Shown in pieces: positions 1 through 8,282 of a stretch of DNA of 27,517 nt. Source of the DNA: UBA1425 sp045537495 (GTDB lineage: Bacteria > Bacillota > Clostridia > Oscillospirales > Acutalibacteraceae); contig JAZSPN010000024.1 of assembly GCA_045537495.1 (NCBI GenBank), positions 1-27,517 of the forward strand. The letters run 5' to 3'. The notes below the pieces were generated by a model. The model had not been told where the DNA came from, ran no database searches, and was given only the letters and a program-made list of their open reading frames with translations. Every line of letters begins with the position of its first letter. Position 1 is the stretch's first letter. The translations under genes were made by a program, and so were the position numbers.

Positions 1-2771
1 TCCGTCTTACAGACTCCAACGGCGCATCGGCTGATGCTGCACTCAATACAAGCTATACATATATGCTTCTTCCCGACGGATCCAAGTTCTCTGCTATCAG
101 CGGTGCAAAGATCCCCGAAGCAGGTTGGATTTATATCAATATCCCGCTTACGGCAAATTATCACGGCTCTTCAGTTTTGGAATCCGCCAACAGAACACTT
201 GTTGACGGCGGAAGCAACTACTATCCCGCATTCATTCAGTTCTTCTGCGGAACAACAGACCTTACCGCAAAGAACATCACATTCTACATTGACGATGTAA
301 CTCTTGATTACAGTGCAGCAGTTGATGACAGAGATGCTCCCGTTATCAGCGCTCCCTCCTATGTTCTTCAGGACACGGCAGTTGAGCTTAACGGACAGAC
401 TGTCGCAACAAACGAAGTTGCTTTCTCGGCAACAGTAGCAGACGTTGCAGCTTCCAACACAAGCGGTCTTGATTATTCAACGGCAGCTATCTATGTTGAC
501 GGCAACAAGATCGAAAACATCAAGGCGGCAGGTTCCACAATCTCGATGGACAGCATCATCCTTCCCGACGGTGTACACTCCGTATGCTTCGAGATCGCCG
601 ACAAGCTCGGCAACTTCGCAAAGCTTACCAAGGAGATTACGGTTGCGGCAAAATCCGCTGCTCCCACGGTAACACTTGCAGGCCACAACGACCTTAACAA
701 TGTTCCCGAAACAGATTCTGTATACTATGTTGACATCGTAACAGACGATATCGAAAAGATTGACACGGTAACAGCAGAGCTTTATCTCAACACGGCAAAC
801 ACATGGGAACTCGATCACATGATCGTAGCAGACGGATTTGAGGCAGAATACAGCTTCAACGATATCTCAAATATCGCAACAATCACTATTACAAAGACGG
901 GCGATGCCGATGCTGACGAAACAGTTCTCGTAAGCATTCCCGCACGTTTGTGGTCATGGGATGCAGAGGGCACAGGTGTTTCTGCAGACAAACAGTATGC
1001 TACAAAGTACTGCCCCGTAGTAACATTTGACTGTGATGTAATAAGCGGTAAGGTTACATACACGGATGCAGACCTCTCCGGATTCTACGGCGCATTCGAC
1101 GGAAGCATCTCCCTTGAAACAATGATCAACGACGTTGTAAATCCCTGGCACGCTCATACAGTAACAGCAGTTGACGATGTCGCTGCAACATGTACCGAAG
1201 ACGGTTGCGAAGGAAAGACATACTGTGACGTTTGCGGCTCCGTCATCGATTGGGGCACCACGGTTCCCGCAACAGGACACAGCTACGACTTCGTTGACGG
1301 TGTTCTTAAGTGTACAGCTTGCGGAGATCTCTTCAACGGAACATACGAAGACGGCAAGGACTACGTTGACGGTGTTGTCGTCGGCGACGGCTGGAGCGAT
1401 GACAACAGCTGCTACTATGTAGACGGCGTTAAGCTTACAGGTTCTCACCTCATCGACGGCAAGATCTGCACATTCGACGAGAACGGTGCATATCTCGCAA
1501 ACAACCTCTACGACGGATTATTCGAAGATGCAAACGGTTGGATGTACATCCTTTCCAACATTCCTGCAAAATCCGCATGGGTACAGATCGGTGACGACTG
1601 GCATTACTTCAGAGGCAACGGATATGCAGCAACAGGAACGGTAACTCTTGCAGGCCGCGACTACAGATTCGAAGGCGAAAAGGGTAAGTGTCTTGGTGCA
1701 TGGGCATATGAGTCCGACGGTATCCGTTACTACTACTGTGCTAAGTATTATAAGAATGCTTGGGCAGAAATCGACGGTGCAAAGTATTACTTCGAAAACA
1801 ACGGCTTGTACTGCACCGGCACACGTGCAATCGCTCATAACGGCAGATGGGTTGGCGCTTATGAATTTGATGCAGAAGGCAGACTTATCGGTGCAATCAC
1901 GGGTGTATTCACAGACTCCTCAACGGGCACGGTCTACTATGCAATCGACGGCGAAATCCAGAAGGGCCTCGGACTTATCAAGGTTGACGGCAATTACTAC
2001 TATGTAAGAAGTGCAGGTTATGTTGTTTCCAACGCTTCCTACTACGTTGACAGAAACAATGATTACGGCTTCCCGGCAGGTTCCTACCGTTTCGATGAAG
2101 AAGGTAAGATGATCACTCTCAACGGTATCGTTGAAGAAAACGGTGTTCTCTACTACTATGTAAACGGCGTACCTCAGAAGGGCCTCGGACTTATCAAGAT
2201 CGGCACAAGCTTCTACTATGTCAGAAGCGCAGGCTACCTTGTATCGGGACGCACATGGTACGTTGACAAGGATAATGATTACGGTCTTGCAGCAGGCTCC
2301 TACCACTTTGCAGCCGACGGTAAGATGATCCTTACGGGTATCATTGAGCAGGATGGTCTTCTTTACTACTATATTGACGGTGTAGCACAGAAGGGCCTCG
2401 GACTTGTCAAGATCGACGGTGACTACTACTATGTCAGAAGCGCCGGTTACCTTGTAACGGGACGTACATGGTACGTTGACAAAGATAACGAATTCGGCTT
2501 CCCCGCAGGTTCCTACAACTTCGGCGAAGACGGCAAGATGCTTTACCTCAACGGCCTCGTAGAAAAGAACGGTGTTCTCTACTACTACGTTGACGGTGTA
2601 CCGCAGAAGGGACTCGGTCTTATCGAGATCGACGGTGACTACTACTACAACCGCAGTGCAGGTTATCTTGTAACAGGACGTACATGGTACGTTGACAAAG
2701 ACAACGCATACGGCTTCCCGGCAGGCTCTTATATGTTCGGTGAAGACGGCAAAATGCTTCCCAAAAACTGA
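1..2771 (+). CDS. Large secreted/cell-surface protein with Ig-like modules and C-terminal wall-binding-like repeats (5' partial)
   Basis: The frame is open to the left edge (first full codon at 3), so the N terminus and any signal peptide lie outside. The first ~110 visible codons resemble a beta-sandwich carbohydrate-binding module ending in FYIDDVTLDY. Then come an Ig-like segment (about 340-650; DGVHSVCFEIADKLGNFAK) and a second beta-rich segment (about 665-1060) that weakly recalls a cohesin fold. A Cys-rich stretch (about 1185-1340) with spaced Cys pairs follows, of a kind common in Clostridia surface proteins. From about 1380 the protein is rich in Tyr, Gly and Asp, with degenerate choline/glucan-binding-like repeats, then four clear ~72-residue repeats to the end. 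By analogy with such repeats it is probably held non-covalently on the wall or on glycans. I see no catalytic domain in the visible part; one may lie upstream. A double hairpin follows the stop. Confidence 0.8.
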   Translation, partial: RLTDSNGASADAALNTSYTYMLLPDGSKFSAISGAKIPEAGWIYINIPLTANYHGSSVLESANRTLVDGGSNYYPAFIQFFCGTTDLTAKNITFYIDDVTLDYSAAVDDRDAPVISAPSYVLQDTAVELNGQTVATNEVAFSATVADVAASNTSGLDYSTAAIYVDGNKIENIKAAGSTISMDSIILPDGVHSVCFEIADKLGNFAKLTKEITVAAKSAAPTVTLAGHNDLNNVPETDSVYYVDIVTDDIEKIDTVTAELYLNTANTWELDHMIVADGFEAEYSFNDISNIATITITKTGDADADETVLVSIPARLWSWDAEGTGVSADKQYATKYCPVVTFDCDVISGKVTYTDADLSGFYGAFDGSISLETMINDVVNPWHAHTVTAVDDVAATCTEDGCEGKTYCDVCGSVIDWGTTVPATGHSYDFVDGVLKCTACGDLFNGTYEDGKDYVDGVVVGDGWSDDNSCYYVDGVKLTGSHLIDGKICTFDENGAYLANNLYDGLFEDANGWMYILSNIPAKSAWVQIGDDWHYFRGNGYAATGTVTLAGRDYRFEGEKGKCLGAWAYESDGIRYYYCAKYYKNAWAEIDGAKYYFENNGLYCTGTRAIAHNGRWVGAYEFDAEGRLIGAITGVFTDSSTGTVYYAIDGEIQKGLGLIKVDGNYYYVRSAGYVVSNASYYVDRNNDYGFPAGSYRFDEEGKMITLNGIVEENGVLYYYVNGVPQKGLGLIKIGTSFYYVRSAGYLVSGRTWYVDKDNDYGLAAGSYHFAADGKMILTGIIEQDGLLYYYIDGVAQKGLGLVKIDGDYYYVRSAGYLVTGRTWYVDKDNEFGFPAGSYNFGEDGKMLYLNGLVEKNGVLYYYVDGVPQKGLGLIEIDGDYYYNRSAGYLVTGRTWYVDKDNAYGFPAGSYMFGEDGKMLPKN
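1905..2765 (+). repeat. Four tandem ~216-bp coding repeats (72-aa Tyr-rich wall-binding-like units)
   Basis: The unit contains the core QKGLGLIKIDGDYYYVRSAG, then TWYVDKDN and FPAGSY. The shared DNA start cagaagg of the core recurs at 1959, 2175, 2388 and 2604, giving periods of 216, 213 and 216 bp. The last two units are the most alike (YLVTGRTWYVDKDN in both). Copies differ at many third positions, so this is an established protein repeat and not a recent DNA amplification. Aromatic repeats of this kind usually bind cell-wall polymers or glucans; the ligand here is unknown. Confidence 0.85.
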
Positions 2772-2787
2772 TAACTCCTTTTGAACA

Positions 2788-2820
2788 GGGCAGTATCCCT
2801 CGGGATACTGCCCTTTGTCT
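2788..2820 (+). terminator. Rho-independent terminator of the surface-protein gene
   Basis: A perfect 12-bp stem (gggcagtatccc at 2788-2799 with gggatactgccc at 2802-2813) closes on a very short loop and is followed by tttgtct. It lies 17 bp after the stop codon. Confidence 0.85.
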
Positions 2821-2828
2821 GCAAAATG

Positions 2829-2869
2829 ATATGCACCCCGAAAGCTGTGCTTTCGGGGTGCATATTTTG
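2829..2869. terminator. Bidirectional terminator between convergent genes
   Basis: A perfect 16-bp stem (atatgcaccccgaaag at 2829-2844, complement at 2850-2865) has a 5-nt loop. T-rich runs flank it on both strands (atttt on plus, cattttg on minus). It sits between the plus-strand surface gene and the end of the minus-strand M23 peptidase and probably insulates both. Confidence 0.85.
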
Positions 2870-2879
2870 GTTATAAATT

Positions 2880-4553
2880 TTACCTTGAAACGTAATTGAG
2901 GGGATTTACAAACCTGCCGTTTACAATTACTTCGAAGTGCAGGTGAGGTCCCGTTGAATTTCCGGTAGATCCGATTTTTGCTATTTTCTGACCTGCCGAA
3001 ACGTACTGACCTGGACGGACAACCACTGAGCCGGATAAACAGTGAGCATAGCGTGTTTTTACACCGTTTCCATGGTTTATCAGGACCTGAACTCCGTAGC
3101 TGTTACCCGTAGATCCCGCAATTTCAACCGTACCCGAAGCAGATGCAACTATTGTGTGACCGCTGGCACGGCTTGTCGTTATGTCGAGTCCTTTGTGTCC
3201 GTATCTTCCGAAACGCTGACTTATCGTTCTTGCAGTCGGTGTCGGCCACACAAAACCTCTCGACGAAGTCTGTCCGCCGTAATAATTTCCCGAGGCGGTA
3301 CCGAGCTCAACCTTTTTGCTGATCGCTTCAACGAGAGTTACCCTGTCAATTTCTTCTCTGTCGTAAACCTCGCCGTTTACGGTTGTGACACTGACGGTAA
3401 CGAGATCGGTGCCGTTTCGTCCCTCTCTGATAATTCGTTTATCACCCGAGAAAAGCTTCGGATTGTAGGTGACTTCGACGGGGAATTCGACCTCCTCCCT
3501 GAAAACCTCGGTATAGGTAACCTTGGGGGTGACATGATTTTTCTGCTCAGCAACGAGAAGTATAGTTCCGATGAGAATTGTATCGCCGAGCTGAGGATTC
3601 ATGATTTTAAGCTCACCCGTGGTTAAACCGTGTTCGGAAGCGATTTTTGAAAATGAATCTCCGGGCTGTGCAATGTAATAAACCGCTTCGGATTTCGGAG
3701 AATTCAGCTTTTCGAAGAGCCTTTCGGCATCCCACATTGTATGCTCATCGTCGGGATACAGCCCCTGAATATAGTCGATTTCCTCGAGAAATCCGAGCGT
3801 TGCATCGGGATTATCCGTCGGCACGGTTTCAAGAATCGTATTGAATACGCTTCGGGCATCGTTTTCGTTTTTGACCGAACAGAGGAATTCACCGTCGATG
3901 AAGATGCCGCAGGCGTTGGTTATATTTTTGTCTGATGCGTTTATCAGGTTGTCGCTGAGAGATGCGGAGTCGATGAGCTTGTTCGATGTGACGAGGGACA
4001 GCTTGTATTCGGGAGTGTCGAGAAGGTCCTGATTCTGAGTGTCAAGACCTACTGACAGCTTGTCGAGAGCCATGTTTCGGGCATCGAGATATACAGATTC
4101 GTTCGATATATAACCGATCGTCTGACCTGAGTATCTGACTTCGAGTGCGTAGGTGAATCTGTTCAGATAGTTTATTTCGAATATTAAAACCGCAACCATG
4201 GCAAGAGGAAGAACGGTATTGAATGCCGATCTGAAATACTTTTTGTGTCGTACGAGTGCGAGTGCAACATAGTGCGACAGAACGCGGAAAAAGGTCGACA
4301 GGCTTTTCTTCCTTGCCTTTTTGAGATGTACGGAAGCGGAACTGATTTCCCGTCTTAGGGTGTCGCGTTCGGTTTTGGCATTTTTGACCGCTCTAACGAG
4401 ATAGAAATCAATTGCAAGATAAAGAATCTTGAAAAAAGCAAAAACGGGAGAAAGAGGTGCATGAAGTGATTTTTTCAGCTTGCGGAGAAACTTTCTGAGA
4501 TGACGTCGTATCTGAATTCCGAAATAAGCAATTATTTTGAAAATAAAGTTAAT
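2880..4553 (-). CDS. Membrane-anchored M23 metallopeptidase with LysM and G5 domains (ATT start)
   Basis: A predicted zinc endopeptidase that cuts peptidoglycan cross-bridges or stem peptides at the cell surface. Counting from the internal ATG at 4199, a LysM domain lies at about 173-217 (YYIAQPGDSFSKIASEHGLT), a G5 domain at about 224-299, and the M23 domain at about 333-436. The metal and catalytic motifs are complete: GHKGLD, YAH at 386 and HLHFE at 419-423. The frame stays open upstream of that ATG to a stop at 4560-4562 with no ATG, GTG or TTG. This extension encodes a basic, amphipathic N terminus and completes a transmembrane helix (NTVLPLAMVAVLIFEI) that the ATG would cut. A strong gggaggtg lies nine bases before an ATT at 4553, with a promoter just upstream, while the ATG has no Shine-Dalgarno. 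I therefore start at ATT, giving 557 aa. The family and domains are certain; the start is inference. Confidence 0.9.
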   Translation of the reverse strand: MNFIFKIIAYFGIQIRRHLRKFLRKLKKSLHAPLSPVFAFFKILYLAIDFYLVRAVKNAKTERDTLRREISSASVHLKKARKKSLSTFFRVLSHYVALALVRHKKYFRSAFNTVLPLAMVAVLIFEINYLNRFTYALEVRYSGQTIGYISNESVYLDARNMALDKLSVGLDTQNQDLLDTPEYKLSLVTSNKLIDSASLSDNLINASDKNITNACGIFIDGEFLCSVKNENDARSVFNTILETVPTDNPDATLGFLEEIDYIQGLYPDDEHTMWDAERLFEKLNSPKSEAVYYIAQPGDSFSKIASEHGLTTGELKIMNPQLGDTILIGTILLVAEQKNHVTPKVTYTEVFREEVEFPVEVTYNPKLFSGDKRIIREGRNGTDLVTVSVTTVNGEVYDREEIDRVTLVEAISKKVELGTASGNYYGGQTSSRGFVWPTPTARTISQRFGRYGHKGLDITTSRASGHTIVASASGTVEIAGSTGNSYGVQVLINHGNGVKTRYAHCLSGSVVVRPGQYVSAGQKIAKIGSTGNSTGPHLHFEVIVNGRFVNPLNYVSR

Positions 4554-4560
4554 GTCACTT

Positions 4561-4568
4561 CACCTCCC
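4561..4568 (-). promoter_or_regulatory. Ribosome binding site deciding an ATT start
   Basis: On the minus strand gggaggtg is followed by aagtgac and then ATT at 4553. This is the only strong Shine-Dalgarno upstream of the M23 frame. The in-frame TGA at 4562-4560 overlaps it, so translation must begin after it. No standard start codon occurs in this frame until 4199. Confidence 0.6.
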
Positions 4569-4585
4569 GTAAACGATAACAATAT

Positions 4586-4614
4586 ATTTTAACAAATTTT
4601 CGTCCGTTTTGCAA
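4586..4614 (-). promoter_or_regulatory. Predicted sigma-A promoter of the M23 peptidase gene
   Basis: On the minus strand TTGCAA (4614-4609), a 17-bp spacer and TAAAAT (4591-4586) place the transcript start near 4579. That is about 26 nt before the proposed ATT codon but 380 nt before the ATG at 4199, which favours the longer protein. Confidence 0.55.
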
Positions 4615-4617
4615 CAA

Positions 4618-6654
4618 TCAGTTCATGGAACCGTCGGATAAGCGTGAAAACAGTCGTATGACACCGCGTCGGATACCTTTATTTTCCGAAGAGGTAAGGT
4701 CGGGATCCTTCGAGAGAATTTCCTGTGCGGCGGAAGCGGCCTCACTTAACAGCTGAGAGTCTGTAAGCATGTTAGCAATGCGAAGCTCAGGAAGTCCGTG
4801 CTGTTTCGTTCCGAAAAAATCACCGGGACCTCGCATTCTGAGGTCTTCGTCGGCAATCTTGAAACCGTCGGTTGTTTTTACCATGGTATTAAGTCTTCGC
4901 TGTGCTTCGGGGTTTGAAGCATCGGAAATGAGGATGCAGGTGGATTCTTCGCAACCTCTGCCGATACGGCCTCTGAGCTGATGAAGCTGAGAAAGACCGA
5001 ATCTTTCGGCATTTTCAATAACCATGATTACGGCGTTCGGGACATCGACACCTACTTCTATTACCGTTGTGGAAACAAGAAGCTGAAGCTTTCCGCTGTA
5101 AAAATCCTGCATGACGGCATCTTTGTCGCGAGGGTGCATTTTTCCGTGCAGAAGACCGACGGAGTAATCCCTGAAAATACCGTCTTTCAGATTCTGAGCA
5201 TAAGTTTCGGCAGAGAGTAAGTCGAGCTCACCGTCTTCGACGAGGGGACAGACAACATACCCCTGAAGTCCCTTGTCGAGGTGCTGTTTCACAAAATTGA
5301 GAGCACGTTCCCTTTTATCGGTAGTGACGGAATACGTGTGCACGGGCTTTCTGCCCGACGGAAGCTCTTTCAGTACGGAAATGTCGAGATCTCCGTAAAT
5401 CATAAGGGCGAGTGTTCTCGGAATCGGAGTTGCGGACATGACGAGAACGTGGGGGTTTTTGCCTTTTTTGCCGAGAACGGCACGTTGTTCGACTCCGAAA
5501 CGGTGTTGTTCATCGGTGATGACAAGACCGAGATTTTTGAATACGACATTGTCGGAAAGGACGGCGTGAGTGCCGACGACGACCAAGGCTTCACCGTTTT
5601 CTATTTGAGAAAGAAGTTGCTTTTTTCGGGAAGCCTTTACGGAGCCCGTAAGGAGTACGGGTGTTATGCCGTGGTAGCCGAACATTTTTGAAAGGGTGTT
5701 AAAATGCTGTGCGGCAAGAATTTCGGTCGGCGCCATGAAAACGGACTGGATTCCGTTTCTGACGGCGTTATATATTGCGGCGGCGGCGACGACGGTTTTT
5801 CCCGAACCGACATCGCCTTGTAAAAGTCTGTTCATCGGAACTTCATCGGACATGCCGAGTGCGATTGTTCTGACGGCATCGAGCTGTGACTGAGTCAGCG
5901 TAAACGGCAGCGACGATATGAATTCGTCGGTGTAATCGTTTTGCAGAGAAAGAGATGCTTTTTTTCTCTTGATACCGCCCATGAGCCTCAGTCCGAGGCT
6001 CAGCGTCAGAAGCTCTTCGAAGATGAGTCGGCGCCGTGCGGCATCGGCATAATCGGCATCGATCGGAAAATGTATATTGCAAAGGGCATCTGTCAGTGTG
6101 CAAAGGCAGTATTTGTCACGAAGGTGAGAGGGAAGACTCTCGGGGATTTTCTCCTTGCAGGAGGAGAGAGCGTTCATGACGGCATTTTCTATGATTTTGG
6201 AAGTAAGACCTTCGGTCTGTTTGTATATCGGACGGATTCTGTCGTTGCGTTCCGATTTTTCGACGGCGGGTGAAGACATTTCTTTTGTCAGAAGATTTCC
6301 CGATATGCGACCGAAGAAAAGATATTCTTCGCCTTCTTTTATTTTTTCGGCGGCGAAACGGTTGTTGAAAATGGTGATTTTTAAAACACCCGTACCGTCG
6401 GTGACGTTGGTTTTGTATATTGTCAGACCTTTTCTGATTCTCTGTTCAAGCGGTGTTCTGTCGGCAACGGCGCGTATACAGCAGAAATCTCCAATGGAGG
6501 CATCGCGTATGGTGCAGATTTTGCTCCAATCCTCGTACGCTCTCGGAAAAAAGAACAGAAGATCACCGACGGTGGTTATACCGAGCTTTTTGAATAACTC
6601 GGCACGTTTTCCGCCGACACCTTTTATAAATTGTACGCTGTCTTTCAGTTCCAT
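4618..6654 (-). CDS. recG: ATP-dependent DNA helicase RecG
   Basis: RecG remodels stalled replication forks and branched recombination intermediates in the cytoplasm. The 678-aa length is normal for the family. The N-terminal wedge/OB region covers about residues 1-200. The helicase core shows Walker A GDVGSGKT (280-287), the DExH box DEQH (381-384), motif III SATPIPRT (407-414) and motif VI QLRGRIGRG (559-567). The C-terminal RecG segment with MRGPGDFFGTKQHGLPE is intact. The gene starts 14 bp after the stop of the solute-binding lipoprotein gene, with only a weak ggtg Shine-Dalgarno, so it is probably co-transcribed and partly coupled. A separate promoter for the M23 gene lies just past its stop. 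Confidence 0.98.
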   Translation of the reverse strand: MELKDSVQFIKGVGGKRAELFKKLGITTVGDLLFFFPRAYEDWSKICTIRDASIGDFCCIRAVADRTPLEQRIRKGLTIYKTNVTDGTGVLKITIFNNRFAAEKIKEGEEYLFFGRISGNLLTKEMSSPAVEKSERNDRIRPIYKQTEGLTSKIIENAVMNALSSCKEKIPESLPSHLRDKYCLCTLTDALCNIHFPIDADYADAARRRLIFEELLTLSLGLRLMGGIKRKKASLSLQNDYTDEFISSLPFTLTQSQLDAVRTIALGMSDEVPMNRLLQGDVGSGKTVVAAAAIYNAVRNGIQSVFMAPTEILAAQHFNTLSKMFGYHGITPVLLTGSVKASRKKQLLSQIENGEALVVVGTHAVLSDNVVFKNLGLVITDEQHRFGVEQRAVLGKKGKNPHVLVMSATPIPRTLALMIYGDLDISVLKELPSGRKPVHTYSVTTDKRERALNFVKQHLDKGLQGYVVCPLVEDGELDLLSAETYAQNLKDGIFRDYSVGLLHGKMHPRDKDAVMQDFYSGKLQLLVSTTVIEVGVDVPNAVIMVIENAERFGLSQLHQLRGRIGRGCEESTCILISDASNPEAQRRLNTMVKTTDGFKIADEDLRMRGPGDFFGTKQHGLPELRIANMLTDSQLLSEAASAAQEILSKDPDLTSSENKGIRRGVIRLFSRLSDGSMN

Positions 6655-6668
6655 ATTTTACACCGCAA

Positions 6669-8282
6669 TCAGAAATGCCACGTTTCGATGTCTTCGAACA
6701 AGTCGCTGTATCTCGCTTCGGTAGTGTTGCTGAGCTCTTTTACGCCGGCGGCAATACCGTTTCTGAAGCAAAGAGGAATGAACGGTACTTCGTTTTCGAA
6801 TGCCGTCATAAAGTCACTGAGAGAATTTTCGCCCGAAAGGAAGCCGTAATAAGCATCGGCTGCACTCCTTGCCCATATACCGTGTGCCATTGCGCCTTTT
6901 TCACCGAAGAAGGAATCAAGGCTCATATTCGGGAGAAGGTTTACTTCTCCTATGTACATATCAAAATGACCGAGTTCAACGGCATCGAGGAAGTCTTCGG
7001 TGGGGAGAACACGTATATCTACGTTTATGTCAAGCGCGGCAAGACTCTTTTTGATCTGTTCTGCGGCGGTAAGCTTAAAATTGTTTCCTTCACAAACGAT
7101 CATGGAGAATGTAAGGCTCAGTCTGCCGTTATTTCTGTAACCGTAAGTGTTCTTCAGGTTATAACCTGCCTTTTCGAGAATTTCTTTGGCATTTTCACGG
7201 CTGTAAGTGTTCTGAGGCGTAAATTCGCTTATGGGCTGCCAAAGTGGATTGAAGGGGGAATAGGTTATTTGTGCGTGTCCCTGGAAAGCGATGTTGAGAA
7301 TGTTTTCGCGATCTATGGAAAGAGCGATGGCTCTTCTGATTACGTGGTTGGCAAGCGCGGGATCGTCCTGATTAAGTCCCACGTAAATCAGATTGTTAAG
7401 AGGATATTCAACCGTGTTTGCATTAACTCTTGTGTAAATACCGCTTGAAAGATCGTCGAAGGCGAAGCTTATGTTTCCTATTTCAAGACTGTAAAAGAGT
7501 GCACTTGAATCGGTGATATTGACAAGCTTTATTTCGTTTATTTCGGGGAAGAAGCTGCCGAAGCGTCTGTTATGAGCGACAAGCGTGGGATCGGATTCGC
7601 CTTCTTCGTAGACGAGAAGGAATCTTCCGCTTCCGACGGGAACTTGCTTGTCGATGCTTTTTGAAGGAAGGTCCTGCTCATCTTCGGAAAGCGCTTCACC
7701 TATTTTTTTGACGTCGTCAATAGCGGTTCCCATTTTGATTATCGGAAAATCGAGGCACGAAGCGGCATAAGGATCAGGTTTTTTGAGAATAAAGAAAAGT
7801 CCGTTTGATCCCGTAGCGGTTGCCGATTCAAAATTTGCAAGACGTGACGAATACGCATAGGATTCCCTTGCTTTTTCGAATGAATAAATTACATCGTTCA
7901 CCGTCATTTCACTGCCGTCGGTGAAGTAAACACCCTCGTTGAGAGTGACCGAAATTGTATATCCGTCGCCCGTATATGAAGAAGCTATAACGGGAACGGC
8001 ATCATAGGTTTCGCCGACGGTAAAAAGACTGTCATACATAAGAGTCGCAAGATGGCGGTTCAAAGTGCTTTTCGAAGAAAACGGATCAAGACTGTCGGGC
8101 TTTGAATACGGCAGTCGGAGCTCATTATACTCGATTTTCGGAAGGTCGGAAGAAAACGACACGGAAACATCCGTCTGTGATTCGTCATCAACGGGAGAAT
8201 TACCGCCACAGCCCGCGGATAAAAACAGAATCAGCAAGGCCGAGAACAGTGCGGTAAGGCGAAGGGCTGTATTATATTTCAT
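6669..8282 (-). CDS. Extracellular solute-binding lipoprotein, SBP_bac_5 (oligopeptide-type) family
   Basis: A predicted ABC-importer binding protein tethered to the outer face of the membrane. A lipoprotein signal peptide ends in LFLSAGCGG with the lipidated Cys at residue 25. The mature protein has family 5 features: LRLPYSKPDSLDPF near the start, YTISVTLNEGVYFTDGSEMT (loss-of-solvent segment of the family) and AIALSIDRENILNIAFQG in the middle. Length is 537 aa from ATG 8282, chosen because ggcaggtg lies about 7 nt upstream. GTG 8291 sits inside that site, and ATG 8285 is an alternative. The 5' end overlaps the end of tcdA by 11 bp. No permease or ATPase gene lies nearby, so its transporter must be encoded elsewhere or it acts in another role. 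The ligand is not predictable. Confidence 0.9.
   Translation of the reverse strand: MKYNTALRLTALFSALLILFLSAGCGGNSPVDDESQTDVSVSFSSDLPKIEYNELRLPYSKPDSLDPFSSKSTLNRHLATLMYDSLFTVGETYDAVPVIASSYTGDGYTISVTLNEGVYFTDGSEMTVNDVIYSFEKARESYAYSSRLANFESATATGSNGLFFILKKPDPYAASCLDFPIIKMGTAIDDVKKIGEALSEDEQDLPSKSIDKQVPVGSGRFLLVYEEGESDPTLVAHNRRFGSFFPEINEIKLVNITDSSALFYSLEIGNISFAFDDLSSGIYTRVNANTVEYPLNNLIYVGLNQDDPALANHVIRRAIALSIDRENILNIAFQGHAQITYSPFNPLWQPISEFTPQNTYSRENAKEILEKAGYNLKNTYGYRNNGRLSLTFSMIVCEGNNFKLTAAEQIKKSLAALDINVDIRVLPTEDFLDAVELGHFDMYIGEVNLLPNMSLDSFFGEKGAMAHGIWARSAADAYYGFLSGENSLSDFMTAFENEVPFIPLCFRNGIAAGVKELSNTTEARYSDLFEDIETWHF

Noticed and set aside
954..1448. 164-codon antisense frame in the surface-protein gene
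   Set aside because: The plus frame carries clear repeats and domain patterns; the antisense frame is a by-product of codon bias.
1959..2765. The ~216-bp periodicity as a mobile or satellite repeat
   Set aside because: The period is an exact multiple of three, stays in frame and shows third-position divergence, so it is a protein repeat.
3042..3626. 194-codon open frame on plus inside the M23 gene
   Set aside because: It is antisense to conserved LysM/G5/M23 sequence, has no Shine-Dalgarno and no family resemblance.
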